Source: Flavobacterium sp.
GTDB taxonomy: Bacteria; Bacteroidota; Bacteroidia; Flavobacteriales; Flavobacteriaceae
Length of the DNA: 14,593 bases
Reading direction: 5' to 3'
Assembly (NCBI GenBank): GCA_019105125.1
Contig: JAHRWO010000139.1
Location: 1 to 14,593 of the forward strand
In this document: positions 1 to 7,668 of the stretch, piece after piece
How the letters are laid out: each line of letters begins with the position of its first letter
How positions within the stretch are numbered: position 1 is the stretch's first letter
Notes under the pieces: model-generated
Told to the model about the DNA's origin: nothing
Database searches by the model: none
Seen by the model: the letters and a program-made list of their open reading frames with translations, nothing else
Program-made: the position numbers and the translations under genes

Positions 1-77
1 ACTTGTCTAAAGGATTTTACTTTGTAAAGATCAACTCGAATTCGGGATTGTCTTTCACACAAAAAATAATTTTTTAA
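1..77 (+). CDS. C-terminal end of a probable type IX-secreted protein (5' truncated)
   Basis: An open frame enters the window (first full codon at 3) and stops with TAA at 75-77. It gives 24 residues that start LSKGFYFVKI and end QKIIF. This fits the last part of the type A C-terminal sorting domain of type IX secretion cargo (TIGR04183-like), whose usual pattern is an LSKGIYFVKI-type strand, a turn with Gly/Asn, then a final strand ending in K-I/V. That domain takes proteins across the outer membrane through the Por/Gld T9SS and is cleaved during surface attachment or release. The catalytic or binding part of the protein is outside the window, so its function is unknown. It ends 58 bases before the SusC gene on the same strand. 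It could be a secreted enzyme or adhesin tied to the SusCD operon, but the promoter-like element at 101-108 suggests separate transcription. Confidence 0.72.
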   Translation, partial: LSKGFYFVKINSNSGLSFTQKIIF

Positions 78-100
78 TTTTTTATTTGTTAATAAAAAGT

Positions 101-108
101 TATATTTG
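101..108 (+). promoter_or_regulatory. -7 promoter element of the SusC operon
   Basis: TATATTTG matches the Bacteroidota -7 consensus TANNTTTG and lies 27 bases before the SusC ATG. No TTG is found 17-23 bases upstream, where the -33 element should be. That stretch is only T-rich, so the promoter is either weak at -33 or helped by an activator. Confidence 0.55.
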
Positions 109-135
109 CGAACTAACTTTAAATTATAATAATTC

Positions 136-3100
136 ATGAGATCTAAATTTATTCGATTTTTAACACTGTTAGTGTTATTTGTTTTTCAGCTATCCTATGG
201 TCAGCAGAAAACAGTAAAAGGTACAGTTAGTGATGATTTAGGCCCAGCAGCGGGTGCTAACGTAGTCATTAAAGGTACTAAAGTTGGAACAACAACTGAT
301 TTTGATGGTAACTTTACTATCTCGGCTAAAGAAGGAGATGTTCTTGAAATTTCTTTTGTTGGATCTAAACAATCAATAACAGTTGGTAAACAAAACTTTT
401 ATCAAGTTAAGCTTAAGGCTTTTGAGATGAAAGAGGTTGTTATTACTCAAGGTTATGACAGAACAGCTACTAAAGCAGCGTCTATTTCAGCTCAAACTAC
501 AATTTCATCAGAAATTATTGAGAACAGACCAAGTGCTTCTGTATTAGGTTCTTTACAGGGAACTGCTCCTGGTTTAACTATGATTTCAAGTTCTGGTTCT
601 CCAGGATCCGCTAAATTTGATGGTTTAATCCGTGGTGCTTCTTCTATCAATGGTAATACAGATCCTTTAATTGTAATTGACGGAATTCCTTCAACTGCAA
701 ACCAGTTTAGAAACTTAAACCAAAATGATGTAGAGTCTATCACAGTTTTACGTGATGCTGCGGGTACATCTATTTATGGTAACAAAGGGGCTAATGGTGT
801 AATCCAAATTACTACTAAAAGAGCTAAGTACAATTCAGGTTTAAAATTTACTTATGACAGTGTTACTGGTTTTAACGTAATTCCTGAGAACAAGTACAAC
901 ATGGCTAACGCTAGAGAAGCGTTAACAATTGAGAAAAGATTTAACACTGGTTTAGGAGCTACTTTAACAGATGCAGAAATTGCTAACTGGGCGGTAGATA
1001 CTGACTGGAGAGATGTATTCTTCAATGTTGATAGAATTCAACAACATAATTTAGGTATTAGTTTAGGAGGTGAGAACTTCAACTCATTTACATCTTTGAA
1101 CTACTTTGAACAAGGTGGTCTAGTACCAACTACAGATTTCAAAAGATTTGCTTTAAGAAATAATTTACAAGCTAAATCAAAAAATGATAAATTTACTTTT
1201 GATTCTCAAATTGCTTTAGCACACTCTAAAAGAAATCAATTAGTTCAGGAAACTACTGATGGTGTAAATAATAATACCATTCAGAATCCATTACATGGTT
1301 CTGTTATGGGATTACCTTACATTGGAGAAAGCCCATATCAAACAGGGCAAGAATTATTTGATGCTATAGGAACTAACTTTGCTAATGCAAATGATACTTG
1401 GGTATTACAAGATAACTTAAGATCGAATCACCTTCCAGGTATTTTCACTGAAAACTCTGCAATTGTTAACTTAGGTGCGTCTTATAAATTAACAGACAAT
1501 TTAACATTCCGTAACCGTGCAGGTTTAGATTTGAAAGATGAGGATAGAATTTCTGCTCGTGCTCCTTGGGCTTATTTATCTATTGCGGTAAGAAATAGTA
1601 GAAATGAGGCTTTTGGTGGTAGTGAAACTTTACAAAACACTAAAACTTTCAACTTTACAAATATTGCAAGTTTAAGTTATCAAAAAACGTTCAAGGAAAA
1701 ACACAACTTAAACCTTTCTGCTTACCTTGAATATACTAAAGTTCATTATAACTCTAAGTTACAATTCCAAAATGGTTTAAATCCATTAACATATTCTCCT
1801 GGTGCAGGAACTGGTTATGTTGCGTTTAACCCTGCAACTCCTAACTCTTACATTTCTACGGCATCAGCAACTAAATTAACAGGTGGTACTTTGGCATATT
1901 TTGCGACTGCTGATTACGACTATGATGAGAAATATGGTTTTGGTGGTACAATCAGAAGAGATGCAACTTACCGTTTTATTAATGAAAACAGATGGGGTAC
2001 TTTCTGGTCAGTTTCTGGTCGTTGGAATATCGATAAAGAAGATTTCATGAAAGGAACTACTTTTGATTTATTAAAATTAAGAGCTTCTTATGGTGTTAAT
2101 GGTAACCAAAACATCGTTGGTGTTGGATATGGTTTCCCATCATTATTAACAGCTACAAATATTGTTAGAAACTTAAATGCTACAGGTAATGGTTACAATA
2201 ACGTTCCTGGTATATTAGTAAGTCAACTTGCAAACCCACAAGCTAAATGGGAAGAAATTACTCAAGCTAACTTAGGTTTAGACTTTAGAATGTTAAACAG
2301 AAAATTTGAAGGTAATATTGATGTTTATAAGAAAACAACTTCAAATTTATTTAATGGTATCAATACTTCTGCTATTACTGGTGTTTACGGTATCAATGGT
2401 AACAACGGTGAATTAGAAAATAAAGGGGTTGAGTTATCTTTGAAATACAACATTATTCAAAGTAAAGATTTGAATTTCTCAATTTTTGCTAACAGTTCTT
2501 ACAACAAAACAAGAGTTACTGCTTTAGCTGTTGAAGAAAATCAGTCAGCTTTAACTAACTTGATTCAAGTAGGTAACTTACTAAGAGAGTGGAATTTAAT
2601 TCCTTATGCTGGTGTTAACCCTGCAAATGGTAATATGTTATTCTATGATATCAATGGAAACTTAACTGAAACTCCAGACGAAACTGTAGATAGAAGAGCT
2701 ACAGGTAAATCACCACTTCCAGTGTATCAAGGTGGTTTTGGATTCAACTTTGATTACAAAGGTTTCTATGTAAACACTTTATTCTCTTATGCATATGATT
2801 TCTGGAGAATTGATAACCAGTTTATTTGGGCTAATACATCTTCATTCATTGGTGATGATAACGTAAGTGCAGATTTATTGAACGCATGGACTCCTGCAAA
2901 TCCTAATTCAAACATCCCAGCTTTAGCAGCTTCAAACGCAGGTGTTTATGATGGAAGTTCAGATAGATTCTTATATGATTCTTCTTTCTTAAGACTTAAG
3001 AATGTTAATTTTGGATATAACTTTTCACCAGAAATGTTAAAAGGTACTCCAATTGATTCACTTAAGTTTTATTTACAAGGAGAAAATCTATTAACTTGGA

Positions 3101-3201
3101 CGAAATGGAGAGGATTTGATCCTGAAGCTATTACGTCGCTTTCTGTAACAAACTATCCAAACCCTATTTCGGTAACATTTGGAGTTAATGTTGGATTCTA
3201 A
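136..3201 (+). CDS. SusC/RagA-family TonB-linked outer-membrane transporter
   Basis: This 1021-residue protein has the full SusC layout. A signal peptide covers about residues 1-22 (basic start, hydrophobic core, cleavage near SYG|QQ). A carboxypeptidase-D-like regulatory domain follows (about 26-95, with the GTVSDD and TTTDFDGNFTI strands). The TonB plug is at about 115-228, with the family signatures DPLIVIDGIP (176-185) and SIYGNKGANGVIQITTKR (212-229). The rest is a 22-strand-type beta-barrel ending in an aromatic terminal strand (GVNVGF), the usual barrel-assembly signal. SusC proteins import oligosaccharides or peptides across the outer membrane using TonB energy, with SusD as the lid. 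The link between regulatory domain and plug reads VVITQGYDRTATKAAS rather than the common VVVGYGTQKK form. The SusD gene begins 13 bases downstream, so the two are surely co-transcribed. Substrate is not predictable from sequence. The ATG was chosen because it precedes the signal peptide directly. Confidence 0.95.
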   Translation: MRSKFIRFLTLLVLFVFQLSYGQQKTVKGTVSDDLGPAAGANVVIKGTKVGTTTDFDGNFTISAKEGDVLEISFVGSKQSITVGKQNFYQVKLKAFEMKEVVITQGYDRTATKAASISAQTTISSEIIENRPSASVLGSLQGTAPGLTMISSSGSPGSAKFDGLIRGASSINGNTDPLIVIDGIPSTANQFRNLNQNDVESITVLRDAAGTSIYGNKGANGVIQITTKRAKYNSGLKFTYDSVTGFNVIPENKYNMANAREALTIEKRFNTGLGATLTDAEIANWAVDTDWRDVFFNVDRIQQHNLGISLGGENFNSFTSLNYFEQGGLVPTTDFKRFALRNNLQAKSKNDKFTFDSQIALAHSKRNQLVQETTDGVNNNTIQNPLHGSVMGLPYIGESPYQTGQELFDAIGTNFANANDTWVLQDNLRSNHLPGIFTENSAIVNLGASYKLTDNLTFRNRAGLDLKDEDRISARAPWAYLSIAVRNSRNEAFGGSETLQNTKTFNFTNIASLSYQKTFKEKHNLNLSAYLEYTKVHYNSKLQFQNGLNPLTYSPGAGTGYVAFNPATPNSYISTASATKLTGGTLAYFATADYDYDEKYGFGGTIRRDATYRFINENRWGTFWSVSGRWNIDKEDFMKGTTFDLLKLRASYGVNGNQNIVGVGYGFPSLLTATNIVRNLNATGNGYNNVPGILVSQLANPQAKWEEITQANLGLDFRMLNRKFEGNIDVYKKTTSNLFNGINTSAITGVYGINGNNGELENKGVELSLKYNIIQSKDLNFSIFANSSYNKTRVTALAVEENQSALTNLIQVGNLLREWNLIPYAGVNPANGNMLFYDINGNLTETPDETVDRRATGKSPLPVYQGGFGFNFDYKGFYVNTLFSYAYDFWRIDNQFIWANTSSFIGDDNVSADLLNAWTPANPNSNIPALAASNAGVYDGSSDRFLYDSSFLRLKNVNFGYNFSPEMLKGTPIDSLKFYLQGENLLTWTKWRGFDPEAITSLSVTNYPNPISVTFGVNVGF

Positions 3202-3214
3202 TAAATAAAATAAT

Positions 3215-4675
3215 ATGAAAAAAATAAAGTTTTTATTATTTCTTGCCAGTTTTGGCTTGATGGTTTCTTGTAACGATGCATTAGACATTGTTCAAGAAGG
3301 TGAGATTAATGATGAAACATCTTTTAGAACAGTTCAAGATTTAAAAGGTTTTTTGATTGCGGATATTTACCCAAGAGTATCTATTTCTAACGAGATTGCT
3401 TTTACAGCTGTATTTACTGACGAAGTTGGTATTGCTCCTGATAGTGGTGGTCAAGGTTTTGAGTTACACAGATACAACTTTTTTGCAACTGACGGATATG
3501 CTTCAAGCATGTGGATTAGTAACAAAACTATCATCAACCGTGTAAACAGATTGATAGCTTTATCTGCACAAATTCAAACTTCTACACCAACTGAAGAATT
3601 ACAAAAGCAATCTATTATTGCTGAAGCTAGAGCTTTAAGAGCTTTTGCTTACTTGCAATTACAGTCATACTTTACAACAGATATGGCTGATCCAAATGCT
3701 TTAGGTGCTATCTTATTTGACTTTGTTCCTGCAACAACTGCTACATTACCTCGTGCTACTAATGCCCAAATTTATGATTTGATGGAGCAAGATTTAGCTT
3801 TTGCTGCTGCTAACTTAGGTACTAATGCAACTGTAAACCCAACATTCAATGATTACAAATATGTAACTCCTGCTATGGTTGAGGCTATCAAAGCTAGAAT
3901 GTATGTTTACAGAAAAGATTATGTAAATGCAGAAACAGCTGCTAACAATGCTATCTCGTTGTCTGGTTTAAGTTTGTCAAATGCGGCTACTTATAACTTA
4001 ATGTGGAATGACTTACAACGTGGTGAAACTATTTTCGCTGCTTCTAGACCATCTGCTGGTGGTTGGGGTAACGTTGCAGCTAATTTCTACTTTAACACTA
4101 CTGATATCAATGGTGGGGCATTCCACAACATGGGTATGAATCTATTTAACTTATATAATTCTTTCCCATCTGATGTTAGAAGATCTGCTTTCGTAGATGC
4201 AACTAGTGATTTAGCTAACAACAATATCATGATCAACAAATATCCTGGTAAAGCAAGTGCTCCTTTAAGAAATGATCTTAAAATTTTCAGAGTTTCTGAA
4301 ATGAAGTTAATCTTAGCGGAGTGTCAAGTTGGCAAAGCTTCTCCTAACTTACCTGCTGCTGCAGCTTTAGTTCAAGAAATTAGAACTGCAAGAGGTACTG
4401 GTCAGGCATTACCTACTTATGCTACTGCTCAAGAGGCTTGGAGAGATATTTTAGTGGAGAGAAGAAAAGAGTTATCTTTCGAAGGTCACCGTTACGTAGA
4501 TTTAAGAAGATTAGGTTCTATTGCAAACGTTAGTATTGATAGAAATGCTGCTGATGATATTATTTCTTCAACACCTTTAACTTTACCAATAACTGACCAT
4601 AGATTTACATTCCCTATTCCTCAAGCGGAAGTTAGAGCTAATCCAAATATTATTCAAAATCCAAACTATAACTAG
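3215..4675 (+). CDS. SusD/RagB-family surface lipoprotein
   Basis: This 486-residue lipoprotein is the substrate-binding partner of the SusC protein encoded 13 bases upstream. A type II signal peptide ends in the lipobox LMVSC, with the lipidated cysteine at residue 19. It is followed by NDALDI, the common SusD start. Mid-protein helices such as IIAEARALRAFAYLQLQ (134-150) are the TPR-like part of the fold. Near the C-terminus, VERRKELSFEGHRYVDLRRLG (414-434) and FTFPIPQAEVRANPNI (464-479) are close to SusD family signatures. Such proteins sit on the cell surface over the SusC barrel and close on bound ligand. The length is close to typical for the family (about 480-550). Ligand identity cannot be deduced. 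No sigma/anti-sigma or hybrid two-component regulator is visible next to the operon in this window. Confidence 0.95.
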   Translation: MKKIKFLLFLASFGLMVSCNDALDIVQEGEINDETSFRTVQDLKGFLIADIYPRVSISNEIAFTAVFTDEVGIAPDSGGQGFELHRYNFFATDGYASSMWISNKTIINRVNRLIALSAQIQTSTPTEELQKQSIIAEARALRAFAYLQLQSYFTTDMADPNALGAILFDFVPATTATLPRATNAQIYDLMEQDLAFAAANLGTNATVNPTFNDYKYVTPAMVEAIKARMYVYRKDYVNAETAANNAISLSGLSLSNAATYNLMWNDLQRGETIFAASRPSAGGWGNVAANFYFNTTDINGGAFHNMGMNLFNLYNSFPSDVRRSAFVDATSDLANNNIMINKYPGKASAPLRNDLKIFRVSEMKLILAECQVGKASPNLPAAAALVQEIRTARGTGQALPTYATAQEAWRDILVERRKELSFEGHRYVDLRRLGSIANVSIDRNAADDIISSTPLTLPITDHRFTFPIPQAEVRANPNIIQNPNYN

Positions 4676-4700
4676 TTTATTAATTATATAAATTATTCAT

Positions 4701-5573
4701 ATGAAAAAAAACATAATTTATGGTTTGTCATTTGTAGCACTGAGTTTTCTTTTTAACTCTTGTGATGCATATGATGACGATAATCAAAAAGCATATGCTG
4801 CTAGCAATTTTGCTATGTTTGCTGACAATCAAGCTACTTTAAGTGTATCTGAAGATGGGGGGTCTCTTGTTATTCCTGTTAGTATTTCTAAACCTTCTTC
4901 TACAGATGTAACTGTTAATTTACGTTTTACTAATGGTACTGCTCAAAGTGGTGTTCATTTTAATGCACCTACTTCTGTTGTTATTCCTGCAGGTCAAATC
5001 TCAACTAATTTAACAATTGCTATTGTTGATGATACGAATTTGAATGCTACTAGAACTTTTAACTTAGACATTGCTAGTGTCAGTGACAATACTTATGGTG
5101 TTGGTATCTCTGATGAAGGTTCTTATTCAAAGACTATTTCAATTATTAACAATGACTGTCCTACTAAGTTCACTTATTGGGTTGGCAATTTAAGTGTTGA
5201 AGATGTTGGATATGGTTCAACTCCTGGTACAGGTGCAGCTAATAGTTCAGGTGATTGTGATATTTTAGTTGTTACAAATGACTTACCTGGTTTAGGAAGC
5301 TCAGCAGTAGCGGGTACTTTAAATACTACCTATAATGTTTTCTTTACACCTACTAATCCTGATGGTTCAGTTGGTACTGTTTTAGTTAATAATGTAACTG
5401 CTGGTCGTGTAGTTAGTGGAGGTGTAACTTACGACGCTAAATATAATGCAGTAGGAACTTATAGTACTGTAACTGGTGAGGTTGTTATGAGTTACGAGTT
5501 ACTTGCTGTTAGAGCTGATGGTTCTGTTGCCGGTCTTTTTTATGACGGTACCACTATATTACGCTTAAGATAA
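4701..5573 (+). CDS. Calx-beta-like surface lipoprotein, third gene of the SusCD operon
   Basis: This 290-residue protein starts with a lipoprotein signal peptide ending FNSC, lipidated at Cys21. The acidic stretch DAYDDD (22-27) right after it resembles the surface-export signals of Bacteroidota lipoproteins. Residues about 45-150 read as a Calx-beta-type immunoglobulin-like domain: LSVSEDGGSLVIPVSIS, then the TNGTAQSGVHF loop, the IPAGQISTNLTIAIVDDT edge and a closing TISIINND. Residues about 155-290 form a second beta-rich region that I do not recognise; it ends in a GTYSTVTGEVVMSYELL hairpin. The gene follows SusD by 25 bases and is followed by a strong terminator, so it is the last gene of the operon. 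In SusCD loci this position often encodes an auxiliary surface ligand-binding protein, and that is the inferred role. No catalytic motif was seen. Confidence 0.8.
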   Translation: MKKNIIYGLSFVALSFLFNSCDAYDDDNQKAYAASNFAMFADNQATLSVSEDGGSLVIPVSISKPSSTDVTVNLRFTNGTAQSGVHFNAPTSVVIPAGQISTNLTIAIVDDTNLNATRTFNLDIASVSDNTYGVGISDEGSYSKTISIINNDCPTKFTYWVGNLSVEDVGYGSTPGTGAANSSGDCDILVVTNDLPGLGSSAVAGTLNTTYNVFFTPTNPDGSVGTVLVNNVTAGRVVSGGVTYDAKYNAVGTYSTVTGEVVMSYELLAVRADGSVAGLFYDGTTILRLR

Positions 5574-5577
5574 TTTT

Positions 5578-5610
5578 AAAATCGGAACGTTTATCGTTCC
5601 GATTTTTTTT
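5578..5610 (+). terminator. Rho-independent terminator of the SusCD operon
   Basis: AATCGGAACG (5580-5589) pairs perfectly with CGTTCCGATT (5595-5604) across a TTTAT loop. Extra A-T pairs lie below the stem and a run of eight T follows (5603-5610). It begins four bases after the stop codon of the Calx-beta lipoprotein. Confidence 0.93.
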
Positions 5611-5616
5611 AAATAT

Positions 5617-5662
5617 AAAATCTCATTACATTTGCACTTATACACAAATGTAATGAGATTTT
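5617..5662. repeat. 18-base perfect inverted repeat spanning the porin promoter and start codon
   Basis: The left arm 5617-5634 and right arm 5645-5662 are exact reverse complements (18/18), separated by ten bases (5635-5644). Allowing one bulged base, similarity continues outward for several A/T positions. The left arm ends in the -7 element TACATTTG. The right arm contains the ATG of the porin gene (5653-5655) and the mirror CAAATGTA. In read-through RNA the arms would form a long hairpin followed by a T-rich stretch (5659-5679). RNA started at the internal promoter would lack the left arm. Confidence 0.85.
5627..5634 (+). promoter_or_regulatory. -7 promoter element of the porin-like gene
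   Basis: TACATTTG fits TANNTTTG and ends 18 bases before the ATG at 5653, which predicts a leader of roughly a dozen bases. No TTG lies at the -33 distance, where the T run of the upstream terminator is found instead. Confidence 0.6.
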
Positions 5663-7584
5663 TATTTTTATTTTTTTTTATTGGTTTGACTTATGCTCAA
5701 ACACCCTCAGATGAAAAACTTAATTTTTCTAAAGAAAATAGCAGTAAAGATTCTTTATCTTCTAGATTTAAAAAAAACAATAAATCTATTCGAAGTTCAA
5801 AACCACCAATTGATCTCTATAAAATCTATTCTTTAAATAAAGATACTACCTATGTTGATACTTCTTTAACTATTAAAAGTGAGTATAAGTATAACTTTTT
5901 GCGTAAAGATATTTTTGGGTTACTTCCTTTTGTAAACGAAGGTCATGTATATAATACTTTAGATTTTGGATTGAATTCGTCTTCCCTACAACCAAATTTT
6001 GGTTTCAAAGCCAAACACTTTAATTATTTAGAAGTTCAGGATATTAATTATTATTCTGTTCCTACACCATTAACAGATTTATATTTTAAAACCGTAATGG
6101 AGCAAGGACAATCTCTAGACGCTTTTTTAACGGTTAACACGAAACCTAATCTAAATATCTCTATCGCATACAAGGGATTACGTTCTCTCGGGAAATACGT
6201 TAATAATTTAACAAGCTCTGGAAATTTTAGATTTACAACAAGTTATTTTACGAAAAATAAACGTTATTTTCTGAATGCACATTTTACTGGCCAAGATATC
6301 TCTAATCAAGAAAATGGAGGTATAGTTAACGTCTCTGATTTTGAAACCAGTACTCCACCTTACAATCAGCGTGATAGAATTGAAGTATATTTTACGGATG
6401 CAACATCACTCTTAAAAGGAAATCGTTTTTTTATTGACCATTCCTATAAATTGACTAAGTCAAAGAGTGGAATCATTTTAAAACATCATTTTAACCATGA
6501 ATACAAGTTTTTTGAATTTACTCAGTCTTCAGCGAATTCTCGCTTTGGTACTAGTTTTTCTAATTCAATTAAAGATAAAACACGATATAATCATTTCTAC
6601 AATAAATTTTCTATAGCTTTAACTACTAAGAAATTTGGTGACTTAGAGTTTTTCATAGATGACAACAATTATAACCATTATTATCAAAGTTTAGTTTTAA
6701 ATTCAAATAGTTCGATAGCTGTTCCAAGTTCTGTTTCTGATCGAATTAACATGTTCGGAGGAAGTTATTTTAATGCTTATAAAAAAATTGATTTCCGATT
6801 TAATTTATCACAATCTATAACAAATCAATCCATTTCAAATTTAGAATTTATTGCCGGCTACAAATTTGACTCTAAGAACAGCGTAAAATTTTCATTTCAA
6901 AAGTTAAATAGTATTCCCAATTTGAACTTTACTTTACATCAAAGTGCTTATGTGGATTATAATTGGTTTAATAACTTTAAAAATGAAAAATTAAGTCAAT
7001 TTGATTTTTCAGCTACAACAAAATGGATCAATTTAAATGTTAAATACAAAATCATCAACGACCATTTGTATTTTGATAATTTAACAAACGATATTACAGA
7101 ATTATCTGTTAGTCCAATGCAGTATGATAAAACTTTAAATTATTTTTCTGTAAAGGCTAATAAAGAAATTAAGTTTTGGAAATTTGCATTAGATAATACA
7201 GTGTTATTTCAAGATGTTCAACAATCTGATTTAATTCTGAACGTACCCCAAATAGTTACAAGAAATACATTATATTATTCTGGCTTTGTGTTTAAAAAGG
7301 CAATGCAAATTCAAACAGGTGTAACCTTTCAATATTTTTCAAAATATTACGCCAATGATTACAATCCTTTAATAGGTGAATTTTATGTTCAAAATGAAAC
7401 TAAGATTGGTGATTTCCCAATGATCGATTTTTTTGTTAACGCACGTATCAAGCAAACGCGCATCTTCTTAAAAGCGGAACATTTAAATTCTTCTTTCACA
7501 GGATATGATTTTTATTCAGCTCCTAATTATCCTTACAGAGATTTCATGATTCGATTCGGATTGGTTTGGAATTTCTTTCAATAA
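5653..7584 (+). CDS. Putative outer-membrane porin (Porin_10/PF14121-like)
   Basis: This 643-residue protein starts with a signal peptide MRFLFLFFFIGLTYA|Q. After a polar linker rich in Ser/Lys/Asn, the block DIFGLLPFVNEGHVYNTLDF (about residues 86-105) is the hallmark I associate with the Bacteroidota 'putative porin' family. The remainder is alternating aromatic and polar strands, as in a beta-barrel, and it ends in the aromatic strand MIRFGLVWNFFQ expected of an outer-membrane barrel. An in-frame TTG at 5632 would add seven residues, but it is inside the -7 promoter element and would spoil the signal peptide, so the ATG at 5653 is the start. The gene stands alone between a terminator upstream and a weaker hairpin downstream. 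The transported solute, if any, is unknown. The signal-peptide codons contain a nine-T run (5671-5679). Confidence 0.82.
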   Translation: MRFLFLFFFIGLTYAQTPSDEKLNFSKENSSKDSLSSRFKKNNKSIRSSKPPIDLYKIYSLNKDTTYVDTSLTIKSEYKYNFLRKDIFGLLPFVNEGHVYNTLDFGLNSSSLQPNFGFKAKHFNYLEVQDINYYSVPTPLTDLYFKTVMEQGQSLDAFLTVNTKPNLNISIAYKGLRSLGKYVNNLTSSGNFRFTTSYFTKNKRYFLNAHFTGQDISNQENGGIVNVSDFETSTPPYNQRDRIEVYFTDATSLLKGNRFFIDHSYKLTKSKSGIILKHHFNHEYKFFEFTQSSANSRFGTSFSNSIKDKTRYNHFYNKFSIALTTKKFGDLEFFIDDNNYNHYYQSLVLNSNSSIAVPSSVSDRINMFGGSYFNAYKKIDFRFNLSQSITNQSISNLEFIAGYKFDSKNSVKFSFQKLNSIPNLNFTLHQSAYVDYNWFNNFKNEKLSQFDFSATTKWINLNVKYKIINDHLYFDNLTNDITELSVSPMQYDKTLNYFSVKANKEIKFWKFALDNTVLFQDVQQSDLILNVPQIVTRNTLYYSGFVFKKAMQIQTGVTFQYFSKYYANDYNPLIGEFYVQNETKIGDFPMIDFFVNARIKQTRIFLKAEHLNSSFTGYDFYSAPNYPYRDFMIRFGLVWNFFQ

Positions 7585-7588
7585 TAGC

Positions 7589-7622
7589 CACTTATTTTTA
7601 TAAATCGTAAGTGTGATTTTTT
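7589..7622 (+). terminator. Possible weak terminator after the porin-like gene
   Basis: CACTTA (7589-7594) pairs with TAAGTG (7608-7613) around a 13-base A/T-rich loop, with six T at 7617-7622. The stem is short and the loop large, so efficiency is doubtful. Confidence 0.4.
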
Positions 7623-7639
7623 ATTTATTAAATTCAACC

Positions 7640-7647
7640 TATCTTTG
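7640..7647 (+). promoter_or_regulatory. -7 promoter element of the cystathionine beta-synthase gene
   Basis: TATCTTTG matches TANNTTTG and ends 21 bases before the ATG at 7669. The -33 position has no TTG. The A-rich leader has no Shine-Dalgarno, as is usual in Flavobacteriaceae. Confidence 0.6.
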
Positions 7648-7668
7648 CAAAATAATTCAAAATTTCAA

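Noticed and set aside
79..98. An eight-pair A/T-only stem with TGTT loop between the T9SS-tail gene and SusC.
   Set aside because: It has no G-C pairs and no downstream T run, and such stems are expected by chance in a tract this AT-rich. Not called as a terminator.
492..743. Open frame on the minus strand inside the SusC gene.
   Set aside because: It is a shadow of a strongly conserved plug-domain coding region, with no signal, motif or promoter of its own. The same holds for the minus-strand frames at 3091-3288, 8056-8316, 11851-12063 and 12895-13185 and the plus-strand frames at 3357-3545 and 9953-10150.
5645..5652. CAAATGTA as a minus-strand -7 promoter element firing toward the SusCD terminator.
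   Set aside because: It is the automatic mirror of the plus-strand element in the inverted repeat. No coding frame or leader lies on that strand, so an antisense promoter is only a formal possibility.
5671..5679. Nine-T run in the porin signal-peptide codons, a possible phase-variation tract.
   Set aside because: Nine T are common in this AT-rich DNA and the reading frame is intact. There is no comparative evidence of length change.
136..7584. Search for CRISPR, defence, toxin-antitoxin or mobile-element content around the uptake genes.
   Set aside because: No spaced repeats, transposase, integrase or terminal repeats were seen. The genes look like ordinary Flavobacteriaceae chromosome with uniform codon use.
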